A stretch of 64,000 nucleotides of DNA, from the NCBI RefSeq assembly GCF_023156585.1, contig NZ_JALNMI010000005.1, positions 1 to 64,000 on the forward strand. Reading direction: 5' to 3'. Numbering within the stretch: position 1 is the stretch's first letter; each line of letters begins with the position of its first letter. Shown here piece by piece: positions 17,679-24,584 of this stretch. The DNA comes from Subsaxibacter sp. CAU 1640. GTDB taxonomy: Bacteria; Bacteroidota; Bacteroidia; Flavobacteriales; Flavobacteriaceae. Both the position numbers and the translations under genes were made by a program. The notes beneath the pieces are model-generated. The model was not told the DNA's origin, ran no database searches, and saw nothing but the letters and a program-made list of their open reading frames with translations.

Positions 17679-18881
17679 TTAAATTCCTATTTCAACCTGA
17701 AATCTAACGTACCAATTTTCGCGATTCGAGCTATCAAAATAGTTTAAATCAGTTTTAGTGACTTCTGCCTGAAGTTTCAAGGAATGTTCCCAAATATATT
17801 TGGTAAGTCCTAAAGAATACTGATTGGTTTGTGGCGTAAGTCTTTCAATGTCTTCGTGCGGTTTTTGGTGCGAAAATCTACCAATCACTTCATAATTGTT
17901 ATCAAAAAGATAGCTCAACTGTGCATCATAACCATCACCAACATAAGCAAAGCGTTGTTCCGCAGCGTCTTCTGGATTTATGGTAATCGGGTTATCGGTC
18001 ATTCGGTTCATATAAGCTGTTTGAAATGCCCAACCATCATATTTAAAAACGGCATCAAGCAACAGCGATTTTAAATCCCGGCGTTCAAACAAATCATTGC
18101 CAAGTGTTCCTTGCGTTCGCCTCGCCTTTTCATTGTAATGATAAGAGCCCGAAAACATTACTTTTGGTTTGTCCTCACGTTTCAAATCACCTTCAAAAAG
18201 GGTTCCATTGCTTTTAAAAGCGCCCAATGGGAACAGTTCCAAACGTCCTGTAAAAGCCAATCCGTTATCTGGCTCTCTGGTCCAATTTCGACCTTCGCCA
18301 GTGCTGACAGCTGTTTTTACATTGTATGAAAAATTGTTTTGCAGTTCATTGAGGTAATATACCTGAAGTCCAAAATCTCTGTCAATATTAAAACGCGCAT
18401 TGTTGATACTTCTATCGGTTAGCTGCAAAGCTCCGGAAGAGTTGATACGTTGACGGTTTCCTGGCAATTTTGTCTGTCCAAAACCAATGTTCCAATGTTC
18501 GTTAGGTCTATAAAAAACAATCGCATCACGTATGATGTTGAGGTTTTCACCATCTTCAATCGCACCAACATCTCCAGGAGAAAACGATAATTGGATAACA
18601 TAAATGATTTTCGGGTCACCTACGTAGCCATCAAAACGCAAACGTAATCTTCGAATCAGTGCTTCATAAGCTGGGTCTTCATCTTCATTGTTGAGGTACG
18701 TCAATCGGTTTTGCATTCTAAAACGAATGTTCAATTGAAAAATACTATCAGGAGACGTAATACCAAGACCTTTTCCGTAGCTATAATAAGGTAAAGCGGA
18801 AAGTCTAATGTCGTTGTTATCTTGGGCATTCGATATTAGGCAAAAGAAGATGCCCAAACAACTGAAAATAATTTTCTTCAT
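17679..18881 (-). CDS. Phosphate-selective porin O/P-type outer membrane protein
   Basis: A 400-residue protein with signal peptide (MKKIIFSCLGIFFCLISNA, cleavage before QD), long stretches of alternating polar and aromatic residues, and a final strand WYVRFQVEIGI. The opening FRMQNRLTYLNN, RRLRLRFDGYVGDPKIIYVIQLSF and GFGQTKLPGNRQRINSSG fit the Porin_O_P family of anion-preferring channels. In Bacteroidota the family is broad, so phosphate as substrate is not assured. Divergent from prmA with its own perfect -7 box. Confidence 0.8.
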   Translation of the reverse strand: MKKIIFSCLGIFFCLISNAQDNNDIRLSALPYYSYGKGLGITSPDSIFQLNIRFRMQNRLTYLNNEDEDPAYEALIRRLRLRFDGYVGDPKIIYVIQLSFSPGDVGAIEDGENLNIIRDAIVFYRPNEHWNIGFGQTKLPGNRQRINSSGALQLTDRSINNARFNIDRDFGLQVYYLNELQNNFSYNVKTAVSTGEGRNWTREPDNGLAFTGRLELFPLGAFKSNGTLFEGDLKREDKPKVMFSGSYHYNEKARRTQGTLGNDLFERRDLKSLLLDAVFKYDGWAFQTAYMNRMTDNPITINPEDAAEQRFAYVGDGYDAQLSYLFDNNYEVIGRFSHQKPHEDIERLTPQTNQYSLGLTKYIWEHSLKLQAEVTKTDLNYFDSSNRENWYVRFQVEIGI

Positions 18882-18898
18882 CCGATTTATTTTGACGC

Positions 18899-18906
18899 CA
18901 AAAGTA
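18899..18906 (-). promoter_or_regulatory. -7 box for the porin gene
   Basis: The minus strand reads TACTTTTG, a perfect match, 18 bp before the porin start codon. Confidence 0.65.
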
Positions 18907-18926
18907 CTAACTAAATTAATGATTAG

Positions 18927-18934
18927 TAAATTTG
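18927..18934 (+). promoter_or_regulatory. -7 box for prmA
   Basis: TAAATTTG stands 12 bp before the ATG at 18947. Transcription would begin at about 18939-18941, which rules out the in-frame TTG at 18932 as start. Confidence 0.65.
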
Positions 18935-18946
18935 CAAAAAAAATTA

Positions 18947-19780
18947 ATGGTCGAAATATATATAGGTTATCAATTTAAGGTGAATCCGTTGCAGCCAGCC
19001 GTTGAAATTCTTATTGCTGAATTGGGCTATGCCGGATTTGAGAGTTTTGTTGAAACTGAAGATGGCGTAACAGCGTACATTCAAAAAAATGAATGGAACA
19101 CTGATATTTTGAAAGATATCGATATACTTAAATCCGAAGAATTTCAAATTTCTTATACGTTTGAAGAAATCGAACAAACCAATTGGAATGAAGAATGGGA
19201 AAAAAACTTCAATCCGATAATTGTAGATGATGTATGTTCGGTTAGGGCACCATTTCATCCAAAACCAGATACAAAGTACGATATCGTGATTGAACCTAAA
19301 ATGAGTTTTGGTACAGGTCATCACGAAACAACGCACCTGATGATTCAGCATATTTTGAAGAATGATTTTACCAACAAATCTGTCTTGGATATGGGTTGTG
19401 GTACAGGTGTTTTGGCAATTTTGGCCGAAATGAAAGGCGCAAAACCTATTGATGCCATTGATTATGACAATTGGTGTTATGTGAACAGTCTTGAGAATGT
19501 TGAGAGAAATAACTGCAAACATATCACCGTTTTGGAAGGCGATGCCGCGTTATTGGATGGAAGGTCTTATGATATAATTATCGCGAACATCAACCGAAAT
19601 ATCCTGTTGAATGATATGGCTACTTACGTAAAATCATTGAATCAAAATGGGATGCTCTTTTTGAGCGGTTTTTATAATGATGATATTCCGATTATTGAAG
19701 CCGAATGCAATAAACACAACCTGAAACTCGTTGAAAGTTTGGAAAAAAATAATTGGGTTGCCCTAAAATTTGTAAATTAG
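18947..19780 (+). CDS. prmA: Ribosomal protein L11 methyltransferase
   Basis: Trimethylates L11 with S-adenosylmethionine. Residues about 1-110 form the N-terminal substrate-recognition domain (IYIGYQFKVNPLQPAVEILIAELGYAGFESF). The methyltransferase fold follows: the PrmA signature MSFGTGHHETT, motif I LDMGCGTGVLAILA, acidic loop AIDYDNW, and IIIANINRNIL in place of NPPY. Start chosen at ATG 18947 because the -7 box lies just upstream. The clpS gene follows by 15 bp. Confidence 0.95.
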   Translation: MVEIYIGYQFKVNPLQPAVEILIAELGYAGFESFVETEDGVTAYIQKNEWNTDILKDIDILKSEEFQISYTFEEIEQTNWNEEWEKNFNPIIVDDVCSVRAPFHPKPDTKYDIVIEPKMSFGTGHHETTHLMIQHILKNDFTNKSVLDMGCGTGVLAILAEMKGAKPIDAIDYDNWCYVNSLENVERNNCKHITVLEGDAALLDGRSYDIIIANINRNILLNDMATYVKSLNQNGMLFLSGFYNDDIPIIEAECNKHNLKLVESLEKNNWVALKFVN

Positions 19781-19795
19781 TATAAAGTTTTGAAA

Positions 19796-20071
19796 ATGAG
19801 TACCAGAGAAAAACTACAAGAAGACCTACTTGTCGATACCTTGGAACAACAGCTTAATGAGATTGTGTTGTATAATGATGATGTGAATACTTTTGACCAC
19901 GTTATCGACACCTTGATTTACGCCTGTGACCATACACCAGAACAAGCCGAACAATGTTCAATTTTAGTGCATTATAAAGGAAAGTGTACGGTGAAAACTG
20001 GTGAATATGATGATTTAAAACCTCGCTGCACAATGCTTCTGGAAGCAGGTTTGAGTGCGGAAATAGTGTAA
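19796..20071 (+). CDS. clpS: ClpS, adaptor of the Clp protease
   Basis: Delivers N-degron substrates to ClpA or ClpC. The 91-residue protein has the substrate pocket VLYNDDVNTFDHVID and the later TPEQAEQCSILVHYKGKCTVKTG with GLSAEIV, normal for the family. The ATG at 19796 is preferred over TTG two codons upstream. Probably cotranscribed with prmA. A long perfect hairpin follows. Confidence 0.93.
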   Translation: MSTREKLQEDLLVDTLEQQLNEIVLYNDDVNTFDHVIDTLIYACDHTPEQAEQCSILVHYKGKCTVKTGEYDDLKPRCTMLLEAGLSAEIV

Positions 20072-20078
20072 AATAATC

Positions 20079-20111
20079 AGACCTGACAGGTTTTCAAAAC
20101 CTGTCAGGTCT
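20079..20111. terminator. Long perfect palindrome (terminator-like, possibly repeated element)
   Basis: The arms AGACCTGACAGGTTTT and its complement flank a 2- to 3-base turn between convergent clpS and the persulfide dioxygenase gene. The T tail is short. From memory, near-identical palindromes recur between genes in other flavobacterial genomes, so it may be a dispersed repeat serving as a terminator. Confidence 0.65.
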
Positions 20112-20136
20112 TTCTAGGATTTTTGGAGAGTATCAT

Positions 20137-21543
20137 TTACAATGTCGAAGGACACACAAAATCAGTCGTCTTCAAATCCGTTTTCTTAATGGCACCAAAT
20201 CCGCCCGCAATGTCCACCAAGTTATTAAATCCTCTCGCCTTTAAAATCGATGCTGCAATCACCGAACGGTAACCACCAGCGCAATGCACGTAATAGGTTT
20301 TGTCTTTATCCACCTGATTCATATTTTGGTTGATGAAATCCAAAGCAAAATGTTGCGCATCTTCAAGATGAGAAGAAGTATATTCACCATCTTTTCTCAC
20401 ATCAAGAATATTTAATTCCTGTTTCTTTGCTCGATTGGCGAATTCATCAGCAGAGATAGATTCTAACGTTCCAATCTCTTTTCCAGCCGCTTTCCAAGCT
20501 TCTAGTCCCCCTTCCAAATAACCGAGCGTATTGTCATAACCTACACGTGATAACCGTGTCACAGCTTCTTCGCTTTTTCCTTCAGGAACCACCAAAATTA
20601 TAGGTTGTTTCAAATCAGTAATCAGCGCTCCAACCCAAGGCGCAAATTGACCATTCAACCCAATAAATATCGAATTTGGAATATGTGCTTTCACAAAATC
20701 TTCCTGCGAACGAACATCCAGAACCAAAGCCTCTTCGTGATTGGCCATAGCTTCAAAATCTTCTGGATTTAAAGGCACATTTCCTGTTTTCAAAACCTGC
20801 TCAAAAGAATCGTATCCCGTTTTGTTCATCATCGCATTCTTTGCAAAATATTGAGGTGGAGGAGGCATTCCATCCAAAACTTCTTTCACAAATTCCTCTT
20901 TTGTCATATCTTCTCGAAGAGCATAATTGGTTTTCTTTTGGTCGCCAATAGTTCCGACGGTTTCTTTACTCAAATTTTTCCCGCAGGCCGAACCTGCTCC
21001 GTGTGCAGGATACACAATGACATCATCAGCCAATGGCATAATTTTATTACGAAGGGAATCATATAACATTGCAGCCAAATCTTCTTTGGTCAAATCAGAT
21101 TTAATAGCCAAATCAGGTCTTCCTACATCACCCAAAAACAACGTATCTCCTGAAAAAATAGCGTGATTTTTACCATTTTCATCAATCAATAAATAAGTTG
21201 TGGATTCCAAAGTATGACCTGGTGTGTGCAATGCTTTAATGGTTATTTTTCCCAATTGGAATTCTTCACCATCGGTTGCCGAATGAATATCATACGATGT
21301 TTCAGCTCCTGGACCGTAAACGATAGTTGCTCCTGTCTTTTTTGCTAAATCAATATGTCCTGAAACAAAATCGGCGTGAAAATGCGTTTCAAACACATAT
21401 TTAATTTTGGCATTTTCTGAATTTGCTTTATCGATATAAGGCTGAATTTCCCTCAAAGGGTCAATGATGGCAACTTCACCTTCAGATTCGATGTAGTATG
21501 CGCCTTGAGCAAGGCATCCTGTATATATTTGTTCTATTTTCAT
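20137..21543 (-). CDS. Persulfide dioxygenase-like metallo-hydrolase fused to two rhodanese domains
   Basis: A 468-residue cytoplasmic protein. Residues 1-225 are an ETHE1-type beta-lactamase fold domain: ETHFHADFVSGH, LHTPGHTLEST, FSGDTLFLGDVGRPDL and YPAHGAGSACG supply the iron ligands. Residues about 255-355 form a rhodanese domain whose active-site loop reads VVPEGKSEEA, with no Cys, so it is likely inactive. Residues about 365-460 form a second rhodanese with the active Cys in YYVHCAGGYRS. Known fusions oxidise glutathione persulfide to sulfite and move sulfane sulfur. It is downstream of TauE and YeeE-like genes but has its own -7 box and Crp-type palindrome. Confidence 0.9.
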   Translation of the reverse strand: MKIEQIYTGCLAQGAYYIESEGEVAIIDPLREIQPYIDKANSENAKIKYVFETHFHADFVSGHIDLAKKTGATIVYGPGAETSYDIHSATDGEEFQLGKITIKALHTPGHTLESTTYLLIDENGKNHAIFSGDTLFLGDVGRPDLAIKSDLTKEDLAAMLYDSLRNKIMPLADDVIVYPAHGAGSACGKNLSKETVGTIGDQKKTNYALREDMTKEEFVKEVLDGMPPPPQYFAKNAMMNKTGYDSFEQVLKTGNVPLNPEDFEAMANHEEALVLDVRSQEDFVKAHIPNSIFIGLNGQFAPWVGALITDLKQPIILVVPEGKSEEAVTRLSRVGYDNTLGYLEGGLEAWKAAGKEIGTLESISADEFANRAKKQELNILDVRKDGEYTSSHLEDAQHFALDFINQNMNQVDKDKTYYVHCAGGYRSVIAASILKARGFNNLVDIAGGFGAIKKTDLKTTDFVCPSTL

Positions 21544-21563
21544 AGGTGTGAATTTTTGATATT

Positions 21564-21571
21564 CAAAGATA
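21564..21571 (-). promoter_or_regulatory. -7 box for the persulfide dioxygenase gene
   Basis: The minus strand reads TATCTTTG, a perfect TAnnTTTG, 20 bp before the start codon. Confidence 0.65.
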
Positions 21572-21592
21572 CAAATTATTGATTTTTTGCTT

Positions 21593-21608
21593 TGTGACTT
21601 TTATCACA
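21593..21608. promoter_or_regulatory. Crp/Fnr-type palindrome upstream of the persulfide dioxygenase gene
   Basis: TGTGA-N6-TCACA, identical to the Escherichia coli CRP core. Its centre (21600.5) is 36.5 bp from the last base of the -7 box, near -41.5 if transcription starts about 5 bases after the box. That is the usual place for an activator touching RNA polymerase. Confidence 0.6.
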
Positions 21609-21613
21609 TTTCT

Positions 21614-22411
21614 CTATAGCAATTCTCGAAAAATGATATAGATAGCGACCAAGAGAGTAAACCATCCAAATCCGCGTTTGAGTTTTTTGCCACTGACAAA
21701 TTTTGAGACATAAACGCCAACAATGATTCCCAAAATTGAAATAAATGTAAATATCAATAAAAATGTCCAGTGGATATTATTATGGCGTAAATCGCCCGTA
21801 AAGCCTATCAACGAATTAAGAGCAATAATGAATAGGGAAGTGCCAATGGCTTTCTTCATAGGGAGCTTTGCCAATAAAACCAGAGCAGGAATAATCAAAA
21901 AACCGCCACCTGCACCGATGATTCCTGTCAGCAAACCTACTCCAATTCCTATCATCATAAGATATGGAATGTTGATAGTGGAAGGTGTTTTAATGTCTGT
22001 CAAATCCTTCTTCGACCGAATCATTGAAAATGAAGCCAATATCATAATGATTGCGAAGAAAGACATTATGAAAATGTCCTTTGTCACTTCAAAACCATTG
22101 ATACTGAAAACCGTGTTAGGAATAGCTGGAACTAAATAACGACGGGTTAGGTATACCGTTGTGAAGGCAGGAATTGAAAAAACAATAGCCGTTTTAACGT
22201 CTACCAATTGTTTTCTAAAATTCTTGAATGCTCCGATGGTTGAGGTACATCCAACCACAAAAAGCGAATAGGCAGTTGCTGTTACAGGATTGATGCCAAT
22301 CAAGTATACCATAACAGGAACAGTTATGATGGAACCACCACCTCCTGAAAGTCCAAGAACTAGACCTGTGATAAAAGCTCCTAAATAGCCTAAAATTTCA
22401 GTAATTTCCAT
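21614..22411 (-). CDS. TauE/SafE-family sulfite/organosulfonate exporter
   Basis: A 265-residue membrane protein with about eight helices and the two family glycine repeats: FITGLVLGLSGGGGSIITVPVMVY near residue 15 and GVGLLTGIIGAGGGFLIIPALVLLAKLPMKKAIGTSLFIIALNS near residue 155. Members export sulfite, sulfoacetate or related anions. Here it could remove sulfite made by the persulfide dioxygenase. It directly abuts the stop codon of the DUF6691 gene and belongs to the operon starting at 23386. Confidence 0.9.
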   Translation of the reverse strand: MEITEILGYLGAFITGLVLGLSGGGGSIITVPVMVYLIGINPVTATAYSLFVVGCTSTIGAFKNFRKQLVDVKTAIVFSIPAFTTVYLTRRYLVPAIPNTVFSINGFEVTKDIFIMSFFAIIMILASFSMIRSKKDLTDIKTPSTINIPYLMMIGIGVGLLTGIIGAGGGFLIIPALVLLAKLPMKKAIGTSLFIIALNSLIGFTGDLRHNNIHWTFLLIFTFISILGIIVGVYVSKFVSGKKLKRGFGWFTLLVAIYIIFRELL

Positions 22412-22825
22412 TTAATGAGGTAGTTTGTCTTTCAGAACGCCATACACATAGGTTCCTAAAATGGCAGCCAAAATCACTATGAGCATAGAAAACACACCTG
22501 TTCCCACCAAGATATACATTGGTCCAGGACAAGCGCCAGACAATGCCCAGCCAAGTCCAAATAGCGTACCGCCCAGAATGTAACGTGTCAGTCCTTTTTC
22601 TTTTGAAGGAACATTTATAATCGAACCTTCTATATTTTTTACTTTGAATTGTTTCGAAAGCAATAATAGCAAAATACCTGTTCCTATGGCAGTTCCAATA
22701 ATTCCGTACATATGAAAGGATTCAAATTTGAACATTTCATAAATCCTATACCAAGACACAGCTTCCGACTTTACCAGTACAATTCCGAAAACAATTCCTA
22801 CGATTAAAAACTTAAAGTATTTCAT
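22412..22825 (-). CDS. YeeE/YedE-type (DUF6691) membrane protein, half-size
   Basis: A 137-residue protein with four helices and the motif LGWALSGACPGPMY, whose Cys-Pro-Gly matches the thiosulfate-channel Cys motif of YeeE. It pairs with the next gene upstream (22829-23386); together they resemble a split YeeE channel. The gene pair starts 3 bp apart. Substrate is inferred as thiosulfate or another sulfur anion from the family and from the sulfur-gene neighbours. Confidence 0.88.
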   Translation of the reverse strand: MKYFKFLIVGIVFGIVLVKSEAVSWYRIYEMFKFESFHMYGIIGTAIGTGILLLLLSKQFKVKNIEGSIINVPSKEKGLTRYILGGTLFGLGWALSGACPGPMYILVGTGVFSMLIVILAAILGTYVYGVLKDKLPH

Positions 22826-22828
22826 TTT

Positions 22829-23386
22829 TTAGAAAATTAAAGGAAACAAAAGGTGTATCATAATCAATCCGCCAAGAAAAAAGCCAATAATGGCAATCAA
22901 GGATGGTCGTTGCAAACTGCTCAAGCCTGTAATGGCGTGGCCTGACGTGCAACCTCCAGCGTAGCGTGTTCCGAAGCCTACCAAAAATCCGCCAATGATT
23001 AAGATGGCAAGACCTTTAAGACTTAAAACAGCATCCCAACTATAGATTTCTGAAGGCAACAAAGATTTACCTGCATTTTCAAAACCAAACTGGGAAAGTT
23101 CTTCAACTGTCTTCGGATTCAAATCGATATCAGAAGGATTGGATAACAGAAAATGCGCAATGAATCCACCGATAACCGCTCCCAAAACCACCATTAAATT
23201 CCATCGTTGTGATTTCCAATCAAAATTGAAAAACTCGGTTTTTTTTCCAGCGCCAGCAATGGTGCAAAACGTGCGAAGATTGGACGACATACCAAATGTT
23301 TTCCCAAAATAAATAAGAGTAAACATAATAATGGCAATCAATGGACCCGAAACATACCAAGGCCAAGGGTTTAAAATAAATTCCAT
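22829..23386 (-). CDS. YeeE/YedE-type sulfur transport protein, half-size
   Basis: A 185-residue membrane protein with about five helices and the motif GFGTRYAGGCTSGHAITGLS, the other conserved Cys element of thiosulfate channels. First gene of the operon YeeE-half, DUF6691-half, TauE, then the dioxygenase. A -7 box and a palindrome precede it. Both YeeE-type Cys motifs are present across the two genes, so the pair looks intact. Confidence 0.9.
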   Translation of the reverse strand: MEFILNPWPWYVSGPLIAIIMFTLIYFGKTFGMSSNLRTFCTIAGAGKKTEFFNFDWKSQRWNLMVVLGAVIGGFIAHFLLSNPSDIDLNPKTVEELSQFGFENAGKSLLPSEIYSWDAVLSLKGLAILIIGGFLVGFGTRYAGGCTSGHAITGLSSLQRPSLIAIIGFFLGGLIMIHLLFPLIF

Positions 23387-23404
23387 AAAATTGATAATTT
23401 AATG

Positions 23405-23412
23405 CAAAAGTA
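23405..23412 (-). promoter_or_regulatory. -7 box for the YeeE/TauE operon
   Basis: The minus strand reads TACTTTTG, 18 bp before the start codon at 23386. Confidence 0.65.
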
Positions 23413-23433
23413 AGATGATGAAATTAGTTAAGT

Positions 23434-23447
23434 GTCACAATTGTTAC
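23434..23447. promoter_or_regulatory. Crp/Fnr-type palindrome upstream of the YeeE/TauE operon
   Basis: GTCACAATTGTTAC, a palindrome with one mismatched pair. Its centre is 35.5 bp from the last base of the -7 box, matching the site at 21593-21608 within one base. Both sites fit GTnAC-N4-RTnAC. It reaches the last base of the regulator gene. Confidence 0.6.
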
Positions 23448-24082
23448 TAAAAGTCCAATAGTTCTATTTTATTTCGGCTCAACTTTATTTTCTGTTCGTT
23501 CTCCAGTTGTTTTAATAGTCTTGAAACCACAACTCTAGAGGTATGCAAGTCTTCGGCAATATCTTGATGCGTTTTAGGGATAATGATGCTTGAGTTAAGT
23601 TTTGCTTGGTCTTTCAAATACTTATAAAGTCGTTCATCCATTTTAAGAAAAGCAAGCGTATCGATAGTTTCAAGCATTTCATTAAATCGAATTTGATAGC
23701 TTTGAAGGATGAAGTTTCTCCAGCTTTCATTAGAGTGAAACCATTCTTGCATTTTTTGAGTGGAAATCATCACAATAATTGAATCTTTGTCGGCAACAGC
23801 TCTAATCTTGCTTTTTGATTTTGCCATACAACACGTAAGTGACATTGCGCACGTATCTCCGCTTTCCAATACATATAGTAGCAGCTCATTACCATCCTCA
23901 TCTTCTCGTAGCACTTTTATATTACCTTCAATCAATAAAGGAATGCTGGTTAGGTCTTGCCCAATGTCTACAATAATGTCATTCGTATTGAATGTGTGTG
24001 GAGTACCATATTTTGATAAGTTATCAATCATAAACTCATCAATTTGATAGTTGAAAGGCTGCAAGAGTTCTTTAGATACCAT
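23447..24082 (-). CDS. Crp/Fnr-family transcription regulator
   Basis: A 211-residue regulator: N-terminal cyclic-nucleotide-like barrel (residues about 25-115), a dimer helix (about 118-140) and a winged helix-turn-helix (TSRVVVSRLLKQLENEQKI, about 180-200). Part of the barrel reads CAMSLTCCMAKSKSK, three Cys close together, which could sense redox or persulfide; no Fnr-type Cys cluster is seen at the N-terminus. It sits directly upstream of the YeeE/TauE/persulfide dioxygenase genes on the same strand. I infer that it controls them through the two palindromes. The -7 box ends only 5 bp before the start codon, implying a leaderless or nearly leaderless message. Confidence 0.9.
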   Translation of the reverse strand: MVSKELLQPFNYQIDEFMIDNLSKYGTPHTFNTNDIIVDIGQDLTSIPLLIEGNIKVLREDEDGNELLLYVLESGDTCAMSLTCCMAKSKSKIRAVADKDSIIVMISTQKMQEWFHSNESWRNFILQSYQIRFNEMLETIDTLAFLKMDERLYKYLKDQAKLNSSIIIPKTHQDIAEDLHTSRVVVSRLLKQLENEQKIKLSRNKIELLDF

Positions 24083-24086
24083 ACTT

Positions 24087-24094
24087 CAAAAGTA
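24087..24094 (-). promoter_or_regulatory. -7 box for the Crp/Fnr gene, nearly abutting the start codon
   Basis: The minus strand reads TACTTTTG. Only 4 bases separate it from the ATG, so the RNA would begin at or next to the start codon unless the true start is Met 18. Confidence 0.5.
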
Positions 24095-24145
24095 AACATT
24101 TAGAAATTTGAAATAAATTGTTTGGTAGATTTTTAATTAATGTAG

Positions 24146-24153
24146 TATATTTG
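24146..24153 (+). promoter_or_regulatory. -7 box for tRNA-Arg
   Basis: TATATTTG is a perfect match; a TTTG about 21 bp upstream can serve as -33 element. Confidence 0.65.
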
Positions 24154-24167
24154 CATCCCATTAAAAA

Positions 24168-24241
24168 GGCCTCGTGGCGCAACTGAATAGCGCACTTGAT
24201 TACGGCTCAAGAGGTTACAGGTTTGAATCCTGTCGAGGTCA
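24168..24241 (+). tRNA. tRNA-Arg (anticodon ACG)
   Basis: The acceptor arms GGCCTCG and CGAGGTC pair with one G-U. The anticodon stem CTTGA/TCAAG encloses TTACGGC, giving ACG (read as ICG after editing). The T arm is ACAGG-TTTGAAT-CCTGT. Discriminator A; CCA is not encoded. Confidence 0.94.
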
Positions 24242-24261
24242 CGAATAAATCACGCAATAAG

Positions 24262-24295
24262 AAAAAACGCCAAGCTTGCTTGAGCGTTTTTTTTT
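24262..24295 (+). terminator. Terminator after tRNA-Arg
   Basis: ACGC-CAAG pairs with CTTG-(A)-GCGT around a CTTG loop and a run of nine T follows. Confidence 0.7.
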
Positions 24296-24584
24296 GTGTG
24301 ATTTTCAAACCGGAGTTAATGCTTTTTACAAGCTGTCTGAACTGCCCAACCCCAAGTTTACTTATGCTTCACAAGAAACTCAATGTGTATCATTTATGAA
24401 GCTGTATTTATCCTTTAAATTTTCTTACACTATTTTAAACCTTCCACGATAACAATTGTCTAATCCAGAAGGATTAGGGAAATTCTGTTAAATAAAATTT
24501 AACTTCTAGAGTATTTTCGCCTTTTCAAGTTAGATTTGTTTTGCTCAAAAATTATTTCATTCTAATGTTGAATTCCATCACTCA
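24296..24584. other. Intergenic region before the efflux operon
   Basis: No gene seen. It contains a perfect 7-bp inverted repeat, CTAATCC-AGAA-GGATTAG (24460-24477), and the efflux promoter at 24531-24538. Confidence 0.5.
24531..24538 (+). promoter_or_regulatory. -7 box for the RND efflux operon
   Basis: TAGATTTG is a perfect TAnnTTTG, 46 bp before the adaptor start codon. The palindrome at 24460-24477 lies about 55-70 bp upstream. Confidence 0.55.

Noticed and set aside
18932-18946. TTG start for prmA
   Set aside because: It overlaps the -7 box, so the codon would not be in the transcript.
24196-24399. 67-residue frame overlapping tRNA-Arg
   Set aside because: It begins inside the tRNA and runs through its terminator.
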